This document shows positions 17,534 through 27,602 of a stretch of 64,000 bases of DNA, one piece after another. Every line of letters starts with the position of its first letter. Position 1 is the first letter of the stretch. The DNA is from Winogradskyella sp. GTDB taxonomy: Bacteria > Bacteroidota > Bacteroidia > Flavobacteriales > Flavobacteriaceae. The position numbers were made by a program, and so were the translations under genes. The notes under the pieces were generated by a model. That model was not told the origin of the DNA, ran no database searches, and worked only from the letters and a program-made list of their open reading frames with translations. The stretch lies in NCBI RefSeq assembly GCF_013213835.1, contig NZ_JABSSU010000005.1, positions 331,294-395,293 of the forward strand, in the 5' to 3' direction.

Positions 17534-19969
17534 TTATTTTTTAAATTTTATTTTAATTTCTTTCTCTTCTGAAGTATCCCAAACTATCTTCAGCATTAAA
17601 GTTTTGTACTTTTCGTTATACTTACCTTCAATTTTCTCTTTGCCAAACTTGATGCGTTTTGGTGCCTTTAGAATATTATGAAGTGTCAGCTCTATCGTTT
17701 TTGTTTCTGCTCTATAGTTTTTAGCTGTTTCTGCTTCAAACTCAATTTCCATGCACCGTTTTCCTTTTTCAACTTCAAATTCTAAAATTTGATATTGTTC
17801 TTTTTCAATAGGATTCAATGTTTCACCATCATCAAAATAGAATTCGCGTTCAGACTCCATTACAGTTTCATGATTATAATACTGTAATTGCATGTAATTA
17901 GGATCGTAATCTTTAGTGGATTGCATTGAAGACTGCGCCAACGGCATAAATGCTCCAGCTCTAATATATGTTGGAATGTAAGCTTCGTACAATTCAACAG
18001 TCTTTGTTTGACCGCCTTTAATAGCTTCGTTGTTTTCAATATTAAACCAATACGACCCTTTTGGAAAATACACGTCTTGTGTTTTCTTACCAGCTTCTAA
18101 AACAGGTGAGACTAAAATGTCATTTCCCCATAAATACGCTTCAGAATAACCAAATAACTCTGGGTTGTCAGATTCTTCAAAAAACAATGGACGCATCAAT
18201 GGTGTACCTTCCATATGGTTTTGTGCCATTAAATTGTAATTGTATGGCAGCATTCTGTAGCGCATTTCAATAGCATATTTTGCTAAGCGTTTTGCTTTAT
18301 CACTTCTAAATACTGGTTCGCTAGCTACATCTTCTTGCGCGTGTGGTCTGTAAATAGGTTGAAACACACCATACTGTAACCAACGTACATAAAGCTCGTC
18401 ATCTAGATTAGCACCAGCAAATCCACCTAAATCTGAATGCATATACGCAACACCTTGCATTCCCATTTGAAGTGATATTTTTGGTTGTGCTTGTAATCCT
18501 CCCCAACTTCTACTCACATCACCTGTCCAAGGAATCATTCCATAGCGTTGAGAACCAGAGTAACCAGCTCGCATTAAAATAAAAGGACGCTTGTTAGGCT
18601 GTGCTTCAATACTAGCTTCATAAACGAGTTTTGCCCAATCGTGACCATAAGTATTATGAACTTCATCTGCAGAACCTGTTGCGTGTTGTACCCAACCTGG
18701 ATGTACTTCTGGCTCTCCTAAATCTCCCCAAAATCCTGTAACACCAATATTAGATAACCCTTTGTAAATATTTTTAAACCACGAATTTCCTTTATCAGAA
18801 TAGATATCTACAATACCTGTATTCCCAAAATAGAAATCATAAGTCGCAGGCTTACCAATAGAATCTTTAGCTAAAACATCTTCGGCAACTGCTTCATTCC
18901 AACGGTTAGATGTTGTTAGTATAAAAGGTTCTGTAATTAAAATGGTTTCAACATCATTACTACGTAAATCCTTAATCATTTGCTTAGGGTTTGGGAACGA
19001 ATCTTTTAAAAACTCTAGGTTTCCCATTGTACCTTGAATCTCTTTTCCAAACCAATACAAATCCAAAATAATGGCGTCTACAGCAATACTATCTTCTTTA
19101 AATTTTTGAATGGTTTCAACAGTTTCTTTTTGTGTGTGATACCCAAATCGGCTAGAAAAATTACCTAAAGCCCAACGTGGTAACATTGGTTGTTTTCCTG
19201 TTAAGTCTGTATAATTTTCAACCAAATCATACCAAGTTTCACCAACAATAATTTGATAGGTTTTACGACCAGAAATGGTTTCGTAAGTTAAGGTGTTATC
19301 TTTTTTACTATCAAAGTCTAAATACCCAATTGGTGCATTATCAAAATGAATCATATACTTATTTGATGACACCACAATTGGCATTGTGTAATTCATTAGT
19401 TTAGAATCTGTTTGATAACCATAATGTGCTCTGTTGAATAATGGCAATCTGTGTCCTCGTCTATTCATATCTAGCGCTCTTGCACCTGCACCAAAAAGGA
19501 CTTCGTCTTCAGTAAGATTGAATTCTATTTTTTCAGTTTCATCTGCTACGATATTACCCTTTACCAAATCCATTAGTACATGCGCAGATTTAAAATAACC
19601 TCTCTTTTCTGAAGTTATCTCGTCTCCATCATAAGTATAGCTTATTTTAAAAGGACTAGTTGTAATGGTTACCGAAATGCCTTCACTACCATAAGTAATA
19701 TCATTGCCTACATAACTGTATGTTGTTTCAACCTTTTTCGGCTTCATAATTACAGCGTGAGATTCTGAACTCAAACTTTCTCCTTTAGGAATAAATGTAG
19801 TTTCTAATATTTCAGAATCATAAAATTGAAACTGATAAACTCCATCATTCGTAGTTACTGTAAACATCCCATTTTCTTCTCTATGAGATTCATAAATACG
19901 GTTTGGATTTTGCGCCGAAACAAAAATGCTGAGCAATAATGCTGTTATTATAAATGGTATTTTTTTCAT
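17534..19969 (-). CDS. GH31 alpha-glucosidase, secreted to the periplasm
   Basis: GH31 enzymes release alpha-glucose from oligosaccharide ends with retention. The 811-residue product has a cleavable signal (MKKIPFIITALLLSIFVSA), an N-terminal sandwich, a barrel starting WALGNFSSRFGY (about 266), nucleophile Asp416 in GFWGDLGEPE, acid/base Asp484 in WTGDVSRSWGG and C-terminal beta domains. No lipid Cys is present, so it should be soluble in the periplasm. It is the first gene of the four-gene run GH31-GH13-GH13-GH97. The closest-fitting role is debranching or trimming of maltodextrins; isomaltose or other alpha-linkages are possible. Confidence 0.93.
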   Translation of the reverse strand: MKKIPFIITALLLSIFVSAQNPNRIYESHREENGMFTVTTNDGVYQFQFYDSEILETTFIPKGESLSSESHAVIMKPKKVETTYSYVGNDITYGSEGISVTITTSPFKISYTYDGDEITSEKRGYFKSAHVLMDLVKGNIVADETEKIEFNLTEDEVLFGAGARALDMNRRGHRLPLFNRAHYGYQTDSKLMNYTMPIVVSSNKYMIHFDNAPIGYLDFDSKKDNTLTYETISGRKTYQIIVGETWYDLVENYTDLTGKQPMLPRWALGNFSSRFGYHTQKETVETIQKFKEDSIAVDAIILDLYWFGKEIQGTMGNLEFLKDSFPNPKQMIKDLRSNDVETILITEPFILTTSNRWNEAVAEDVLAKDSIGKPATYDFYFGNTGIVDIYSDKGNSWFKNIYKGLSNIGVTGFWGDLGEPEVHPGWVQHATGSADEVHNTYGHDWAKLVYEASIEAQPNKRPFILMRAGYSGSQRYGMIPWTGDVSRSWGGLQAQPKISLQMGMQGVAYMHSDLGGFAGANLDDELYVRWLQYGVFQPIYRPHAQEDVASEPVFRSDKAKRLAKYAIEMRYRMLPYNYNLMAQNHMEGTPLMRPLFFEESDNPELFGYSEAYLWGNDILVSPVLEAGKKTQDVYFPKGSYWFNIENNEAIKGGQTKTVELYEAYIPTYIRAGAFMPLAQSSMQSTKDYDPNYMQLQYYNHETVMESEREFYFDDGETLNPIEKEQYQILEFEVEKGKRCMEIEFEAETAKNYRAETKTIELTLHNILKAPKRIKFGKEKIEGKYNEKYKTLMLKIVWDTSEEKEIKIKFKK

Positions 19970-20185
19970 CTTTTAATTTATGTTCATTCATTTTTGTCTT
20001 GACACAAAAACGAACCAAAAAAGTCAAATTAAAATGAGGAATTTTTCAATATCTTTTCGCATATTGAAAACCATAAAATAAAATCTAAATTCAGTCCAAG
20101 GTTTCCTAAATTATTCACGATTTGATTTTATCATTCTTCATTTAAATAGTATCGATGCTTCGCATCGATTATTATACTACTACTC
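19970..20185. other. Intergenic region with two hairpins upstream of GH31
   Basis: This separates the esterase gene (ending 20186) from the GH31 operon. It holds a perfect ATCGATGC/GCATCGAT stem with a 3-nt loop (20151-20169) and a 10-bp TTTTCAATAT/ATATTGAAAA stem with an 8-nt loop (20043-20070). Either could end or process the esterase transcript; neither has a clean U-run. The GH31 operon promoter should lie here, but I could not fix it. Confidence 0.5.
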
Positions 20186-21166
20186 TTATCTCTTATTACC
20201 CAATAAAAAAATCAATGGGACATCTAAACGTTCATTCCATGAGTTTTCTGAATGGTCTGTACCTTCAAAAAATAGATTTCTAGAATCCATTAAACCATAA
20301 CCTTTTTCTTGTAAAATCTCATCTACACTTGGTGCAAATTGTGGATAATGAGCATCTAAAGTGAGATTACCATAATCAAAATATACTTTGTGACTTCCTG
20401 CTTTTGGGAAATGGTCTTTCATATAATCGAAAATTGCCTTAGGATGCGGATTATTATCTACTGGACTTGCACCAACCCAATGTGTAGAAAGACAACCTGC
20501 ACCAGCGAAAACATCTGGATATTCCGAGATGGCATACATAGACATTAATCCGCCCATACTTGAACCCATCACAAACGTATTGGCCTTATCTGTATGCACA
20601 GCATAGTGCCTATCTATCATTGGTTTTACCTCTTTAACAAGGTGTTTTAAATAGTTATCACCATTTAATTTTATATTCTTCTGTCCTGCAATATCTGTCA
20701 ACGAATCTTGAACCTCTTTCTCTAAATAATCAAAAGATTTTTGTGGAAATAAATCTTGCCAACGCTCTTGTTGAATGTTATGAATAGCGACTACGATAAA
20801 ATCTTTAGTTTCATCAGCATCCATTAGCTCGGTTGCCCATTCATCTACTTTCCATTCTTGTTTATTCCATGTGGTAGTACTATCAAATAGCATTTGACCA
20901 TCGTGCATGTATAATACAGCATACTTTTTGTCTTCTGAATAGTCTTTTGGCAACCAAACATCTACAGGTCTTGGTGTAATATAATCTGAAGGAAAACTAT
21001 CAATTCGCATTAATTTACCTGCAAAAAGTTTAGCTTCCTTGAGGTGTTTAATATTATATGCCATATCACTTTTCACTTCTTCTTTAGCTACTGGATTTTG
21101 TTTTTCTTCATTTTTACATGAATAGATTACAACGCAGCATGTTATGAGAACTATTATTTTTTTCAT
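20186..21166 (-). CDS. Esterase-like alpha/beta hydrolase lipoprotein
   Basis: The 326-residue lipoprotein (CCVVIYSC, Cys17) belongs to the putative esterase family related to Fes and the antigen-85 type (PF00756). It has YAVLYMHDGQMLFD, the nucleophile elbow FVMGSSMGGLMSM and a candidate catalytic His near the C-terminus (GTDHSENSW). It starts 2 nt after the SusA-like GH13 gene ends, so it is in that operon. In a glucan locus such enzymes may remove acyl groups from the polysaccharide or its oligomers; this role is inferred from context only. Confidence 0.83.
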   Translation of the reverse strand: MKKIIVLITCCVVIYSCKNEEKQNPVAKEEVKSDMAYNIKHLKEAKLFAGKLMRIDSFPSDYITPRPVDVWLPKDYSEDKKYAVLYMHDGQMLFDSTTTWNKQEWKVDEWATELMDADETKDFIVVAIHNIQQERWQDLFPQKSFDYLEKEVQDSLTDIAGQKNIKLNGDNYLKHLVKEVKPMIDRHYAVHTDKANTFVMGSSMGGLMSMYAISEYPDVFAGAGCLSTHWVGASPVDNNPHPKAIFDYMKDHFPKAGSHKVYFDYGNLTLDAHYPQFAPSVDEILQEKGYGLMDSRNLFFEGTDHSENSWNERLDVPLIFLLGNKR

Positions 21167-21168
21167 TA

Positions 21169-23118
21169 TTACATCTTTGTGGTGAATATATAAGTGCCTT
21201 TACTATCTAACTTTAAAACATCTGACCAAACAAATGTTTCACCTGAAATGATATTCTTTAACGTCTTGCCTTTTAAATTTAGTTCTTCAAAACGGTCTAA
21301 TTGTAAATCAAAAGATGCTTCGTTCTTATTCAAAATATGAACTACAGTTTCTTCATCATTATATCTTGCTAATAAATATGTATTGTCTTTAGGTGCATAA
21401 TGTAAAGTCTTACCATTATGAATGGCTTTACTTCCCTTTCTATAGTTCATTAACTTAGTGACAAAGGACTGCATGTCTTTCTTTTTATCGTCTAGGTTTT
21501 CACCAGTAAATGCATTTGTTGTATCTCCTTGCCAACCACCAGGAAAATCAGTACGTATTAAACCATGGTCACCAGGTTTGGCAAAGTCGTCCATTAAAAT
21601 CTCGGTTCCATAATACATTTGGAACGATCTTGGCAACACCGCATAATAACTCAATGCCATTTTAGTATTGGTAATGTCCCCATCCATTTGAGTGAAAATG
21701 CGACTCATGTCATGATTATCTGGAAACACTAATACATCTTCTGGTCGAGTGTAAATAAAATCATTAGCTAACGCTACATATAATTCTTTAAGACCTGTTC
21801 CCCAAGTTTCTTCATTTTTAAGACCTGCAACAACACGTTCTTGCATAGCGAAATCCATAGTAGAACGTAAATTAGAATCGTAACCATCAGGGTTTTCATG
21901 ACCATCTTGCCAATAGGCTATTAGCAAGGGATTTGTTGACCATTCTTCTCCTACAATATTGAAATTTGGATATTCAGCCATAATTGTACCAGCCCAATCA
22001 CTCATAAAATCTTTATCTGGATACGGATATGTATCTTGACGAATGCCGCCAAGTCCTAAAGTTTCAATCCACCAAATACTATTTTGAATAATGTATGTAG
22101 CCATAAATGGGTTGCGCTGATTAAGGTCAGGCATTCCAGCAACAAACCAACCATCTGTCATTTCTTTTTTATCAATAGTAGAAGCATAAGCATCTTGGTT
22201 AGATGTACGTCTATGAGATGACCTTTTTACAATGTCACTATTCCAAGTATCTATATTAGCTTCATAATGTTCTTGGTAATTTACCCAATCGCTAAATGGT
22301 AAATCTTTCATCCACCAATGCTCTAAACCACAGTGATTCGCCACTTGGTCCATAACTAATTTCATATCTCTAGCTCTAAGCTCATCTGCTAGTTTTCTGT
22401 ATTCTTGTAAGGTTCCAAAACGAGGATCAACTTGATAGTAATCAGTTTGAGCATAACCATGATAAGAACCTTGTGGCATATCGTTAGTTAACATTGGACA
22501 AGGCCAAACTGTTGTAAATCCTAAATCTTTGATGTAATCTAAATTATTTGTAATTCCTTCAATATCTCCACCATGTCTTGCATAACCATCTGTTCTGTTA
22601 ATACCTTGTTCATTCAAACCTTCAACAGAATCATTTTCTGGATTTGCATTCGCAAAACGGTCTGGCGTGATTAAATAAATAGCGTCTGAACTATTAAAAC
22701 CTACAAACTCTTCATCTGATTTCTCTCTAGATTTTAACTCATAAGTATGCGTTAGTTCTTCGCCTTTATCATTTTTAAAGGTGATATCAAACTTTCCTTC
22801 AGTAGCTGCATCTAAAACTGTAATATCTAAAAACAAATAGTTTTCACTTTTCTCTGCTTTATGCACTTTATCTAGTGACACTCCTTTGTAAGTTATTGAA
22901 GGTGTATAGTTACCTATACTTGGATGATGCACTAGTAATTGAACTTGTGGACCTCTCATACCAATCCACCAATTTGGTGGCTCAACTCTATTAAGAGATG
23001 TATTTGTCACTTCTGAATGCTCTGCCTTTTGCTCTGGTTCTGTAGTTTTCTCTGTTTTACAAGAAAACAAACAGCAAATCGCAAAAAGGAATACGAATTG
23101 GTGGGTTAGTTTTTTCAT
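21169..23118 (-). CDS. susA: GH13 neopullulanase/cyclomaltodextrinase, SusA-like lipoprotein
   Basis: The 649-residue lipoprotein (ICCLFSC, Cys20) has an N-terminal cyclomaltodextrinase-type sandwich (VEPPNWWIGMRGPQVQLLVH, 45-64), the GH13 barrel starting AIYLITPDRFANANP (146), and a C-terminal sandwich. Catalytic residues are present: Asp362 (GIRQDTYPY), Glu391 (NIVGEEW) and Asp470 (FPDNHD). The insert YARHGGDIEGI..LDYIKDLG and SYHGYAQTDYYQVD are as in SusA. It probably cuts imported maltooligosaccharides in the periplasm. A strong terminator lies only 13 bp upstream of the start (23131-23165), which leaves no room for a promoter of its own. Confidence 0.93.
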   Translation of the reverse strand: MKKLTHQFVFLFAICCLFSCKTEKTTEPEQKAEHSEVTNTSLNRVEPPNWWIGMRGPQVQLLVHHPSIGNYTPSITYKGVSLDKVHKAEKSENYLFLDITVLDAATEGKFDITFKNDKGEELTHTYELKSREKSDEEFVGFNSSDAIYLITPDRFANANPENDSVEGLNEQGINRTDGYARHGGDIEGITNNLDYIKDLGFTTVWPCPMLTNDMPQGSYHGYAQTDYYQVDPRFGTLQEYRKLADELRARDMKLVMDQVANHCGLEHWWMKDLPFSDWVNYQEHYEANIDTWNSDIVKRSSHRRTSNQDAYASTIDKKEMTDGWFVAGMPDLNQRNPFMATYIIQNSIWWIETLGLGGIRQDTYPYPDKDFMSDWAGTIMAEYPNFNIVGEEWSTNPLLIAYWQDGHENPDGYDSNLRSTMDFAMQERVVAGLKNEETWGTGLKELYVALANDFIYTRPEDVLVFPDNHDMSRIFTQMDGDITNTKMALSYYAVLPRSFQMYYGTEILMDDFAKPGDHGLIRTDFPGGWQGDTTNAFTGENLDDKKKDMQSFVTKLMNYRKGSKAIHNGKTLHYAPKDNTYLLARYNDEETVVHILNKNEASFDLQLDRFEELNLKGKTLKNIISGETFVWSDVLKLDSKGTYIFTTKM

Positions 23119-23130
23119 ATGTAAGGATTT

Positions 23131-23165
23131 AAAAAAGCCTGCTGCAATTTTGCAGCAGGCCTTTA
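23131..23165 (-). terminator. Strong hairpin between GH65 and susA-like gene
   Basis: Read on the minus strand, arms of about 12 bp (GGCCTGCTGCAA and TTGCAGCAGGC) with a tight loop are followed by TTTTTT. It ends the transporter-pgmB-GH65 transcript, or attenuates read-through into the SusA-like gene that starts at 23118. Confidence 0.85.
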
Positions 23166-23175
23166 ATAATTTTAT

Positions 23176-25482
23176 TTATACAGTAACCAAGCTGTTAGGC
23201 TTTATGGTTACTGGAAGCGAATTCACTAATATATCAAGTTCTTTATCACCTTCTAATTCAAAATCAGTCTTATCCTTACCAATATTAACTTTTAATATTT
23301 GGTGTCTGAAATTAACTTTAAAAGAATAACCTTCCCATTGCCCTGGAATTTTAGGTTCAAAAGATAATTTTCCATTAACAACACGCATGCCCCCAAAACC
23401 TTCAACGATACTCATCCAGGTACCAGCCATCGACGTAATATGTAATCCTTCATGAACTTCGTGGTTGTAATCATCTAAGTCTAAACGCGATGTTCTTAAA
23501 TAGAAAGTATAGGCTTGCTCCATTCTATCTAATTTAGCAGCTTGAATACTATGCACACATGGTGATAACGAACTTTCGTGAACTGTAAATGGCTCATAGA
23601 AGTCAAAATGACGTTCTAACTCTTTGGTCGTAAAATGGTCTTCGAAGAAATAAAAACCTTGAAGTGTGTCTGCTTGCTTAATGTATGGTGAACGCAAAAT
23701 TCTATCCCAAGACCAATGTTGATTAATTGGTCGTTGCGTTTGGTCTAAATCTGCAACCGTAATTAATTCTTTATCTAAGAAACCGTCTTGCTGTAAGTAT
23801 ACATTATGCTTTTCTGAATATGGGAAGAACATGTTGTCTGCAACCTTTTTCCATTCAGCAACTTCAGACTTAGAAAGTCTTACTTTATTCATTATACGTG
23901 TATAATCCGTAGCGAATTCAGCTTCAATTTTATCTATATTTTCAACCGCATAATCTATACACCACTTTGCAATATAGTTGGTATACCAGTTGTTGTTGAT
24001 GTTATTTTCGTACTCGTTTGGTCCTGTAACACCAAGAATTACATACTTATCTTTATCTGTTGAGAACGTTGCTCTTTGATGCCAGAAACGTGCAATACCG
24101 ATAAGTACTTCAAGTCCCATTTCTGGAATATAGCTGTAATCGCCTGTATAACGATGGTAGTTAAAAATGGCAAAAGCAATAGCTCCATTTCTATGGATTT
24201 CTTCAAAAGTAATTTCCCACTCATTATGGCATTCTTCACCATTCATGGTTACCATTGGATACAAAGCTGCACCTTTAGTAAATCCTAATTTTTCAGCATT
24301 TTCAATAGCTTTATCTAAATGCTTGTATCTATAAGTCAATAAGTTTCTGGCAACACTTTGGTCTTTTGTAGCCATATAAAATGGAATACAATAGGCTTCT
24401 GTATCCCAATAGGTACTACCACCATACTTTTCGCCAGTGAATCCTTTAGGTCCAATATTCAATTTAGCATCAGTACCAAGATAGGTTTGATTTAAATGGA
24501 AAATATTAAAACGAATACCTTGCTGGGCCTTTATATCACCATCTATCGTGATATCTGCCATTTCCCAAATCTTAGCCCAAGCTTGTTTTTGAGCATCCAA
24601 TAAGGCTGAAAAACCAGTGCTAACAGCGTTATCTAATGCAGATTTTGCTGCTGCAACTAAACCGTTTTTGTCATGATTTCTATCTACAGTATAACCACCA
24701 TATTTGTTGATGGTAAAAGTTTCTTCTTTATTGATTGATATTTTATAGATAAAACTGATTTTATTATCAGTTTTAACTGTTTGTGGCTGTAGACCAACAT
24801 TTTGACCATCTACAAGACATTCTGACTGCATAAACGTACAGGTATGAAAATCTGTTTTCATCGTTTGTGCTTCAATAAATGCTTGATTATTTTCAACAGT
24901 TAGATTTGAGATATTCCAAAATTGGTCATCCCAATTACTATCTTCGTTTGTAATACCAGCGTCTATATAAGGTGTTATGACAAGTTGTGCATTTTCGTTT
25001 AAAGGTTTAATTGAATACTCAATAGCTCCTACTTCATCAATATCTAAACTCAGAAAACGCTTAGTTGCAATTAATACTTCATTACCATTTTGAAGTGTTG
25101 CTTTAAAACTTCTAGATAACCAACCTTCTTTCATGTTGAGTTCTCTCTTGAAGTTTTCAACTTTCGCACAAGATAGTAGGTCTAATTGCTCACCATTAAT
25201 ATTAACATCAATACCTATCCAACTTGGTGCATTTAATACCTTCGCAAAATATTCAGGGTATCCATTTTTCCACCAACCAACTCTGGTTTTGTCAGGATAG
25301 TATACACCCGCAATATAGCTTCCTTGAAATGTTTTACCGGAATAGTGCTCTTCAAAATTAGCACGTTGACCCATTGCTCCATTTCCTATGCTAAAAATAC
25401 TTTCAGACGCTTCTACGTGATCTGCATTGAAGCCTTCTTCAATAATAGACCATTCATTGGGTTTGATATAATCTAAGTTCAT
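23176..25482 (-). CDS. GH65 family phosphorylase, probable maltose phosphorylase
   Basis: GH65 maltose phosphorylase converts maltose and phosphate to beta-glucose 1-phosphate and glucose. The 768-residue product has no signal peptide, so it is cytosolic. It has the N-terminal block WSIIEEGFNADHVEASESIFSIGNG split over 11-35, the barrel with TYWDTEAY (357-364) and the block HNEWEITFEEIHRNGA (419-434) that contains the GH65 general-acid Glu, then GVTGPNEYENNINNNW. The gene beside it encodes beta-phosphoglucomutase, which uses exactly this product; that favours maltose phosphorylase over trehalose or kojibiose phosphorylase, though specificity is not proved by sequence. Confidence 0.92.
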   Translation of the reverse strand: MNLDYIKPNEWSIIEEGFNADHVEASESIFSIGNGAMGQRANFEEHYSGKTFQGSYIAGVYYPDKTRVGWWKNGYPEYFAKVLNAPSWIGIDVNINGEQLDLLSCAKVENFKRELNMKEGWLSRSFKATLQNGNEVLIATKRFLSLDIDEVGAIEYSIKPLNENAQLVITPYIDAGITNEDSNWDDQFWNISNLTVENNQAFIEAQTMKTDFHTCTFMQSECLVDGQNVGLQPQTVKTDNKISFIYKISINKEETFTINKYGGYTVDRNHDKNGLVAAAKSALDNAVSTGFSALLDAQKQAWAKIWEMADITIDGDIKAQQGIRFNIFHLNQTYLGTDAKLNIGPKGFTGEKYGGSTYWDTEAYCIPFYMATKDQSVARNLLTYRYKHLDKAIENAEKLGFTKGAALYPMVTMNGEECHNEWEITFEEIHRNGAIAFAIFNYHRYTGDYSYIPEMGLEVLIGIARFWHQRATFSTDKDKYVILGVTGPNEYENNINNNWYTNYIAKWCIDYAVENIDKIEAEFATDYTRIMNKVRLSKSEVAEWKKVADNMFFPYSEKHNVYLQQDGFLDKELITVADLDQTQRPINQHWSWDRILRSPYIKQADTLQGFYFFEDHFTTKELERHFDFYEPFTVHESSLSPCVHSIQAAKLDRMEQAYTFYLRTSRLDLDDYNHEVHEGLHITSMAGTWMSIVEGFGGMRVVNGKLSFEPKIPGQWEGYSFKVNFRHQILKVNIGKDKTDFELEGDKELDILVNSLPVTIKPNSLVTV

Positions 25483-25507
25483 TTATACTTTGATTTAGTT
25501 GTAGGTT

Positions 25508-26164
25508 TTATTTGTCAATTAATGATTGTAAAAATTCATTTGAGATTTCTGTGAAGTCCTTAAACACATGATTAGCGTGTCCTAGAACATTTTTACTACC
25601 TATACCGATTGAAATCATATTTGCAACATTTGCGGCTTCAATACCTGCAACTGAATCTTCAAATACAATACAATCTTCTGGATTGATATTTAAAAGTTTT
25701 GCGCCAATTAAGAATACTTCTGGGTCTGGTTTTGCTTTAGTAACATCATTACCATCTACTATTTCTTCAAACTTTGATAGTAAATCGACTTTCTCAAGAA
25801 TTGGTCTTGCATTTTTACTTGCAGAACCTAATGCGATAGCTTGATTGCCTTCAATTAAAAAATCAAGCACACGAGATACGTCTGGTAAAATCTCCGAAGC
25901 ATCCATTTTATTGATGTACTGAAGATAATCTTCATTCTTATCGTGCATCAATTGTTGAAATTCAGTATCTGAAATTGTTTTATTTCCCCATGCTAAAATT
26001 TTCTCTAAAGACTTTATACGACTAACACCTTTGAGTTGTTCGTTTTGCTCGTGTGTAAAATCTATACCAATACTATTTGCAAGATTTTTCCATGCTAAGA
26101 AATGGTATTTAGCTGTATCAACTATTACACCATCTAAATCGAATATGAATCCTTTTTTATTCAT
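25508..26164 (-). CDS. pgmB: Beta-phosphoglucomutase (HAD superfamily)
   Basis: This converts beta-glucose 1-phosphate to glucose 6-phosphate, linking the maltose phosphorylase product to glycolysis. The HAD motif FDLDGVIVDT gives nucleophile Asp9 and acid/base Asp11; a cap domain follows with LKGVSRIKSLEKIL, then motif II ALGSASKN, motif III Lys in KAKPDPEVF, and FEDSVAGIEAA. I chose the ATG at 26164 (MNKKGFIFD); one at 26170 is also possible. The start overlaps the transporter's stop by 8 nt (ATGAATAA), which shows translational coupling. Cytosolic, 218 residues, normal for the family. Confidence 0.94.
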   Translation of the reverse strand: MNKKGFIFDLDGVIVDTAKYHFLAWKNLANSIGIDFTHEQNEQLKGVSRIKSLEKILAWGNKTISDTEFQQLMHDKNEDYLQYINKMDASEILPDVSRVLDFLIEGNQAIALGSASKNARPILEKVDLLSKFEEIVDGNDVTKAKPDPEVFLIGAKLLNINPEDCIVFEDSVAGIEAANVANMISIGIGSKNVLGHANHVFKDFTEISNEFLQSLIDK

Positions 26165-27542
26165 CTGCAATTACAGTTTCACCTTGGTATGAGATTGCTG
26201 CTTTATTTGTTATAAGTAAATTTGACAATCCTGCTAAAACAAGACTAATTCCAGCAACCGTCATTGCATTGATAGCCTTATCGCCCAATAAACTAGAAAT
26301 TGCATTAATACCGCCAAGTGCAGCTATTACTTGCGGTATAACTATGAACATATTAAATATACCCATAAACATTCCCATTTTTTTAGGATCAACAGAACTA
26401 GATAGCATAGCATAAGGCATTGAAAGAATACTTCCCCAAGCAATACCAATTAAAATAAAGCAATATTTTAGTTGCTCTGGACTTACTATATTCATTAATA
26501 AAAAGCCTGTTCCACCAATAAACAATGACATCATGTGAACATACTTACGGTTTATATTTCTCTTTGAAGTATAAAACACCAACAACAAAGCAAATGCCAT
26601 TGAAGACAAACCATAAACGCCCATTGCTGAACCAACTAGATTGGAAGATTTTTGAAATGAAGTATTAGCAACATCAAACGCCTCTTTATCAGCCGGTATA
26701 GACATATTATAATTAGCTTCAATTGGTGCGGGAGTATCAAAGACATGTTCTGTTAAGGCCGGATTAGCTAAACTCCACATTGTAAAGAAAGCAAACCAAC
26801 TAAAAAACTGGATTACGCCTAACTTCTTCATTGTCTTAGGCATATTTCCAATGTTGTTTACAATATCAGAAACAAAACTACTTTTCTGCTTTTTCTCTCT
26901 TTCAAATTCCTCCATATCTTCCGGAGGATATTCAGAAGTTGTAAACACAGTGTATAGAATACTAATTAAAAAGACAAAAGCGCCTATTGCAAAAGCTACT
27001 TTAACAGAATCTGGAACTACACCAACATCTGCAGAATCGCTTACACCAAATTGAGAAACCATCCAAGGTAAATTACTTGCAACCCAAGTACCTATACCAA
27101 TAATTAATGTTTGCATCACAAAACCATAAGTCCTTTGAGATTCTACTAACTTATCTGCAACTAAAGCCCTAAAAGGCTCCATTGAAATATTTATAGACGC
27201 ATCTAGCACCCATAAAAATCCAGCAGCAACCCATAAAGCAGGCGAATAAGGAACAAAAAACAACGCTATGGAGCTCAGAATTGCTCCGACTAAAAAATAC
27301 GGTCTTCTCCTTCCCCATTTGGGACTCCATGTTCGATCACTCATGTAACCAATTATGGGCTGCACTAACAATCCTGTTAGGGGTGCTGCAATCCACAATA
27401 TTGGTATGTCATGCTCATTAGCCCCAAGGGTCTGAAATATTCGTGACATAAAGCCACCCTGTAAAGCAAAACCAAATTGAATTCCTAAGAAACCGAAACT
27501 CATGTTCCAAATTTCCCAAAAACCGAGAATACGCTTTTTCAT
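26157..27542 (-). CDS. MFS sugar transporter (SLC45/GPH-like), probable maltose importer
   Basis: The 461-residue product has about 12 membrane helices and the MFS loop signature GYMSDRTWSPKWGRRRPYF (80-100 region), which resembles SLC45-type sucrose/maltose:proton symporters. I chose the ATG at 27542 (MKKRILGFWEIW); an upstream in-frame ATG at 27581 adds a poorly conserved lead. It is the first gene of a coupled run with pgmB and the GH65 phosphorylase, so its substrate is most likely maltose or a short maltodextrin moved from periplasm to cytosol. Confidence 0.88.
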   Translation of the reverse strand: MKKRILGFWEIWNMSFGFLGIQFGFALQGGFMSRIFQTLGANEHDIPILWIAAPLTGLLVQPIIGYMSDRTWSPKWGRRRPYFLVGAILSSIALFFVPYSPALWVAAGFLWVLDASINISMEPFRALVADKLVESQRTYGFVMQTLIIGIGTWVASNLPWMVSQFGVSDSADVGVVPDSVKVAFAIGAFVFLISILYTVFTTSEYPPEDMEEFEREKKQKSSFVSDIVNNIGNMPKTMKKLGVIQFFSWFAFFTMWSLANPALTEHVFDTPAPIEANYNMSIPADKEAFDVANTSFQKSSNLVGSAMGVYGLSSMAFALLLVFYTSKRNINRKYVHMMSLFIGGTGFLLMNIVSPEQLKYCFILIGIAWGSILSMPYAMLSSSVDPKKMGMFMGIFNMFIVIPQVIAALGGINAISSLLGDKAINAMTVAGISLVLAGLSNLLITNKAAISYQGETVIADE

Positions 27543-27602
27543 GAAATAGTATGATTTAATTAATACTATTCTGATAAGCATTACTTATCAAAACTTATTG
27601 TG

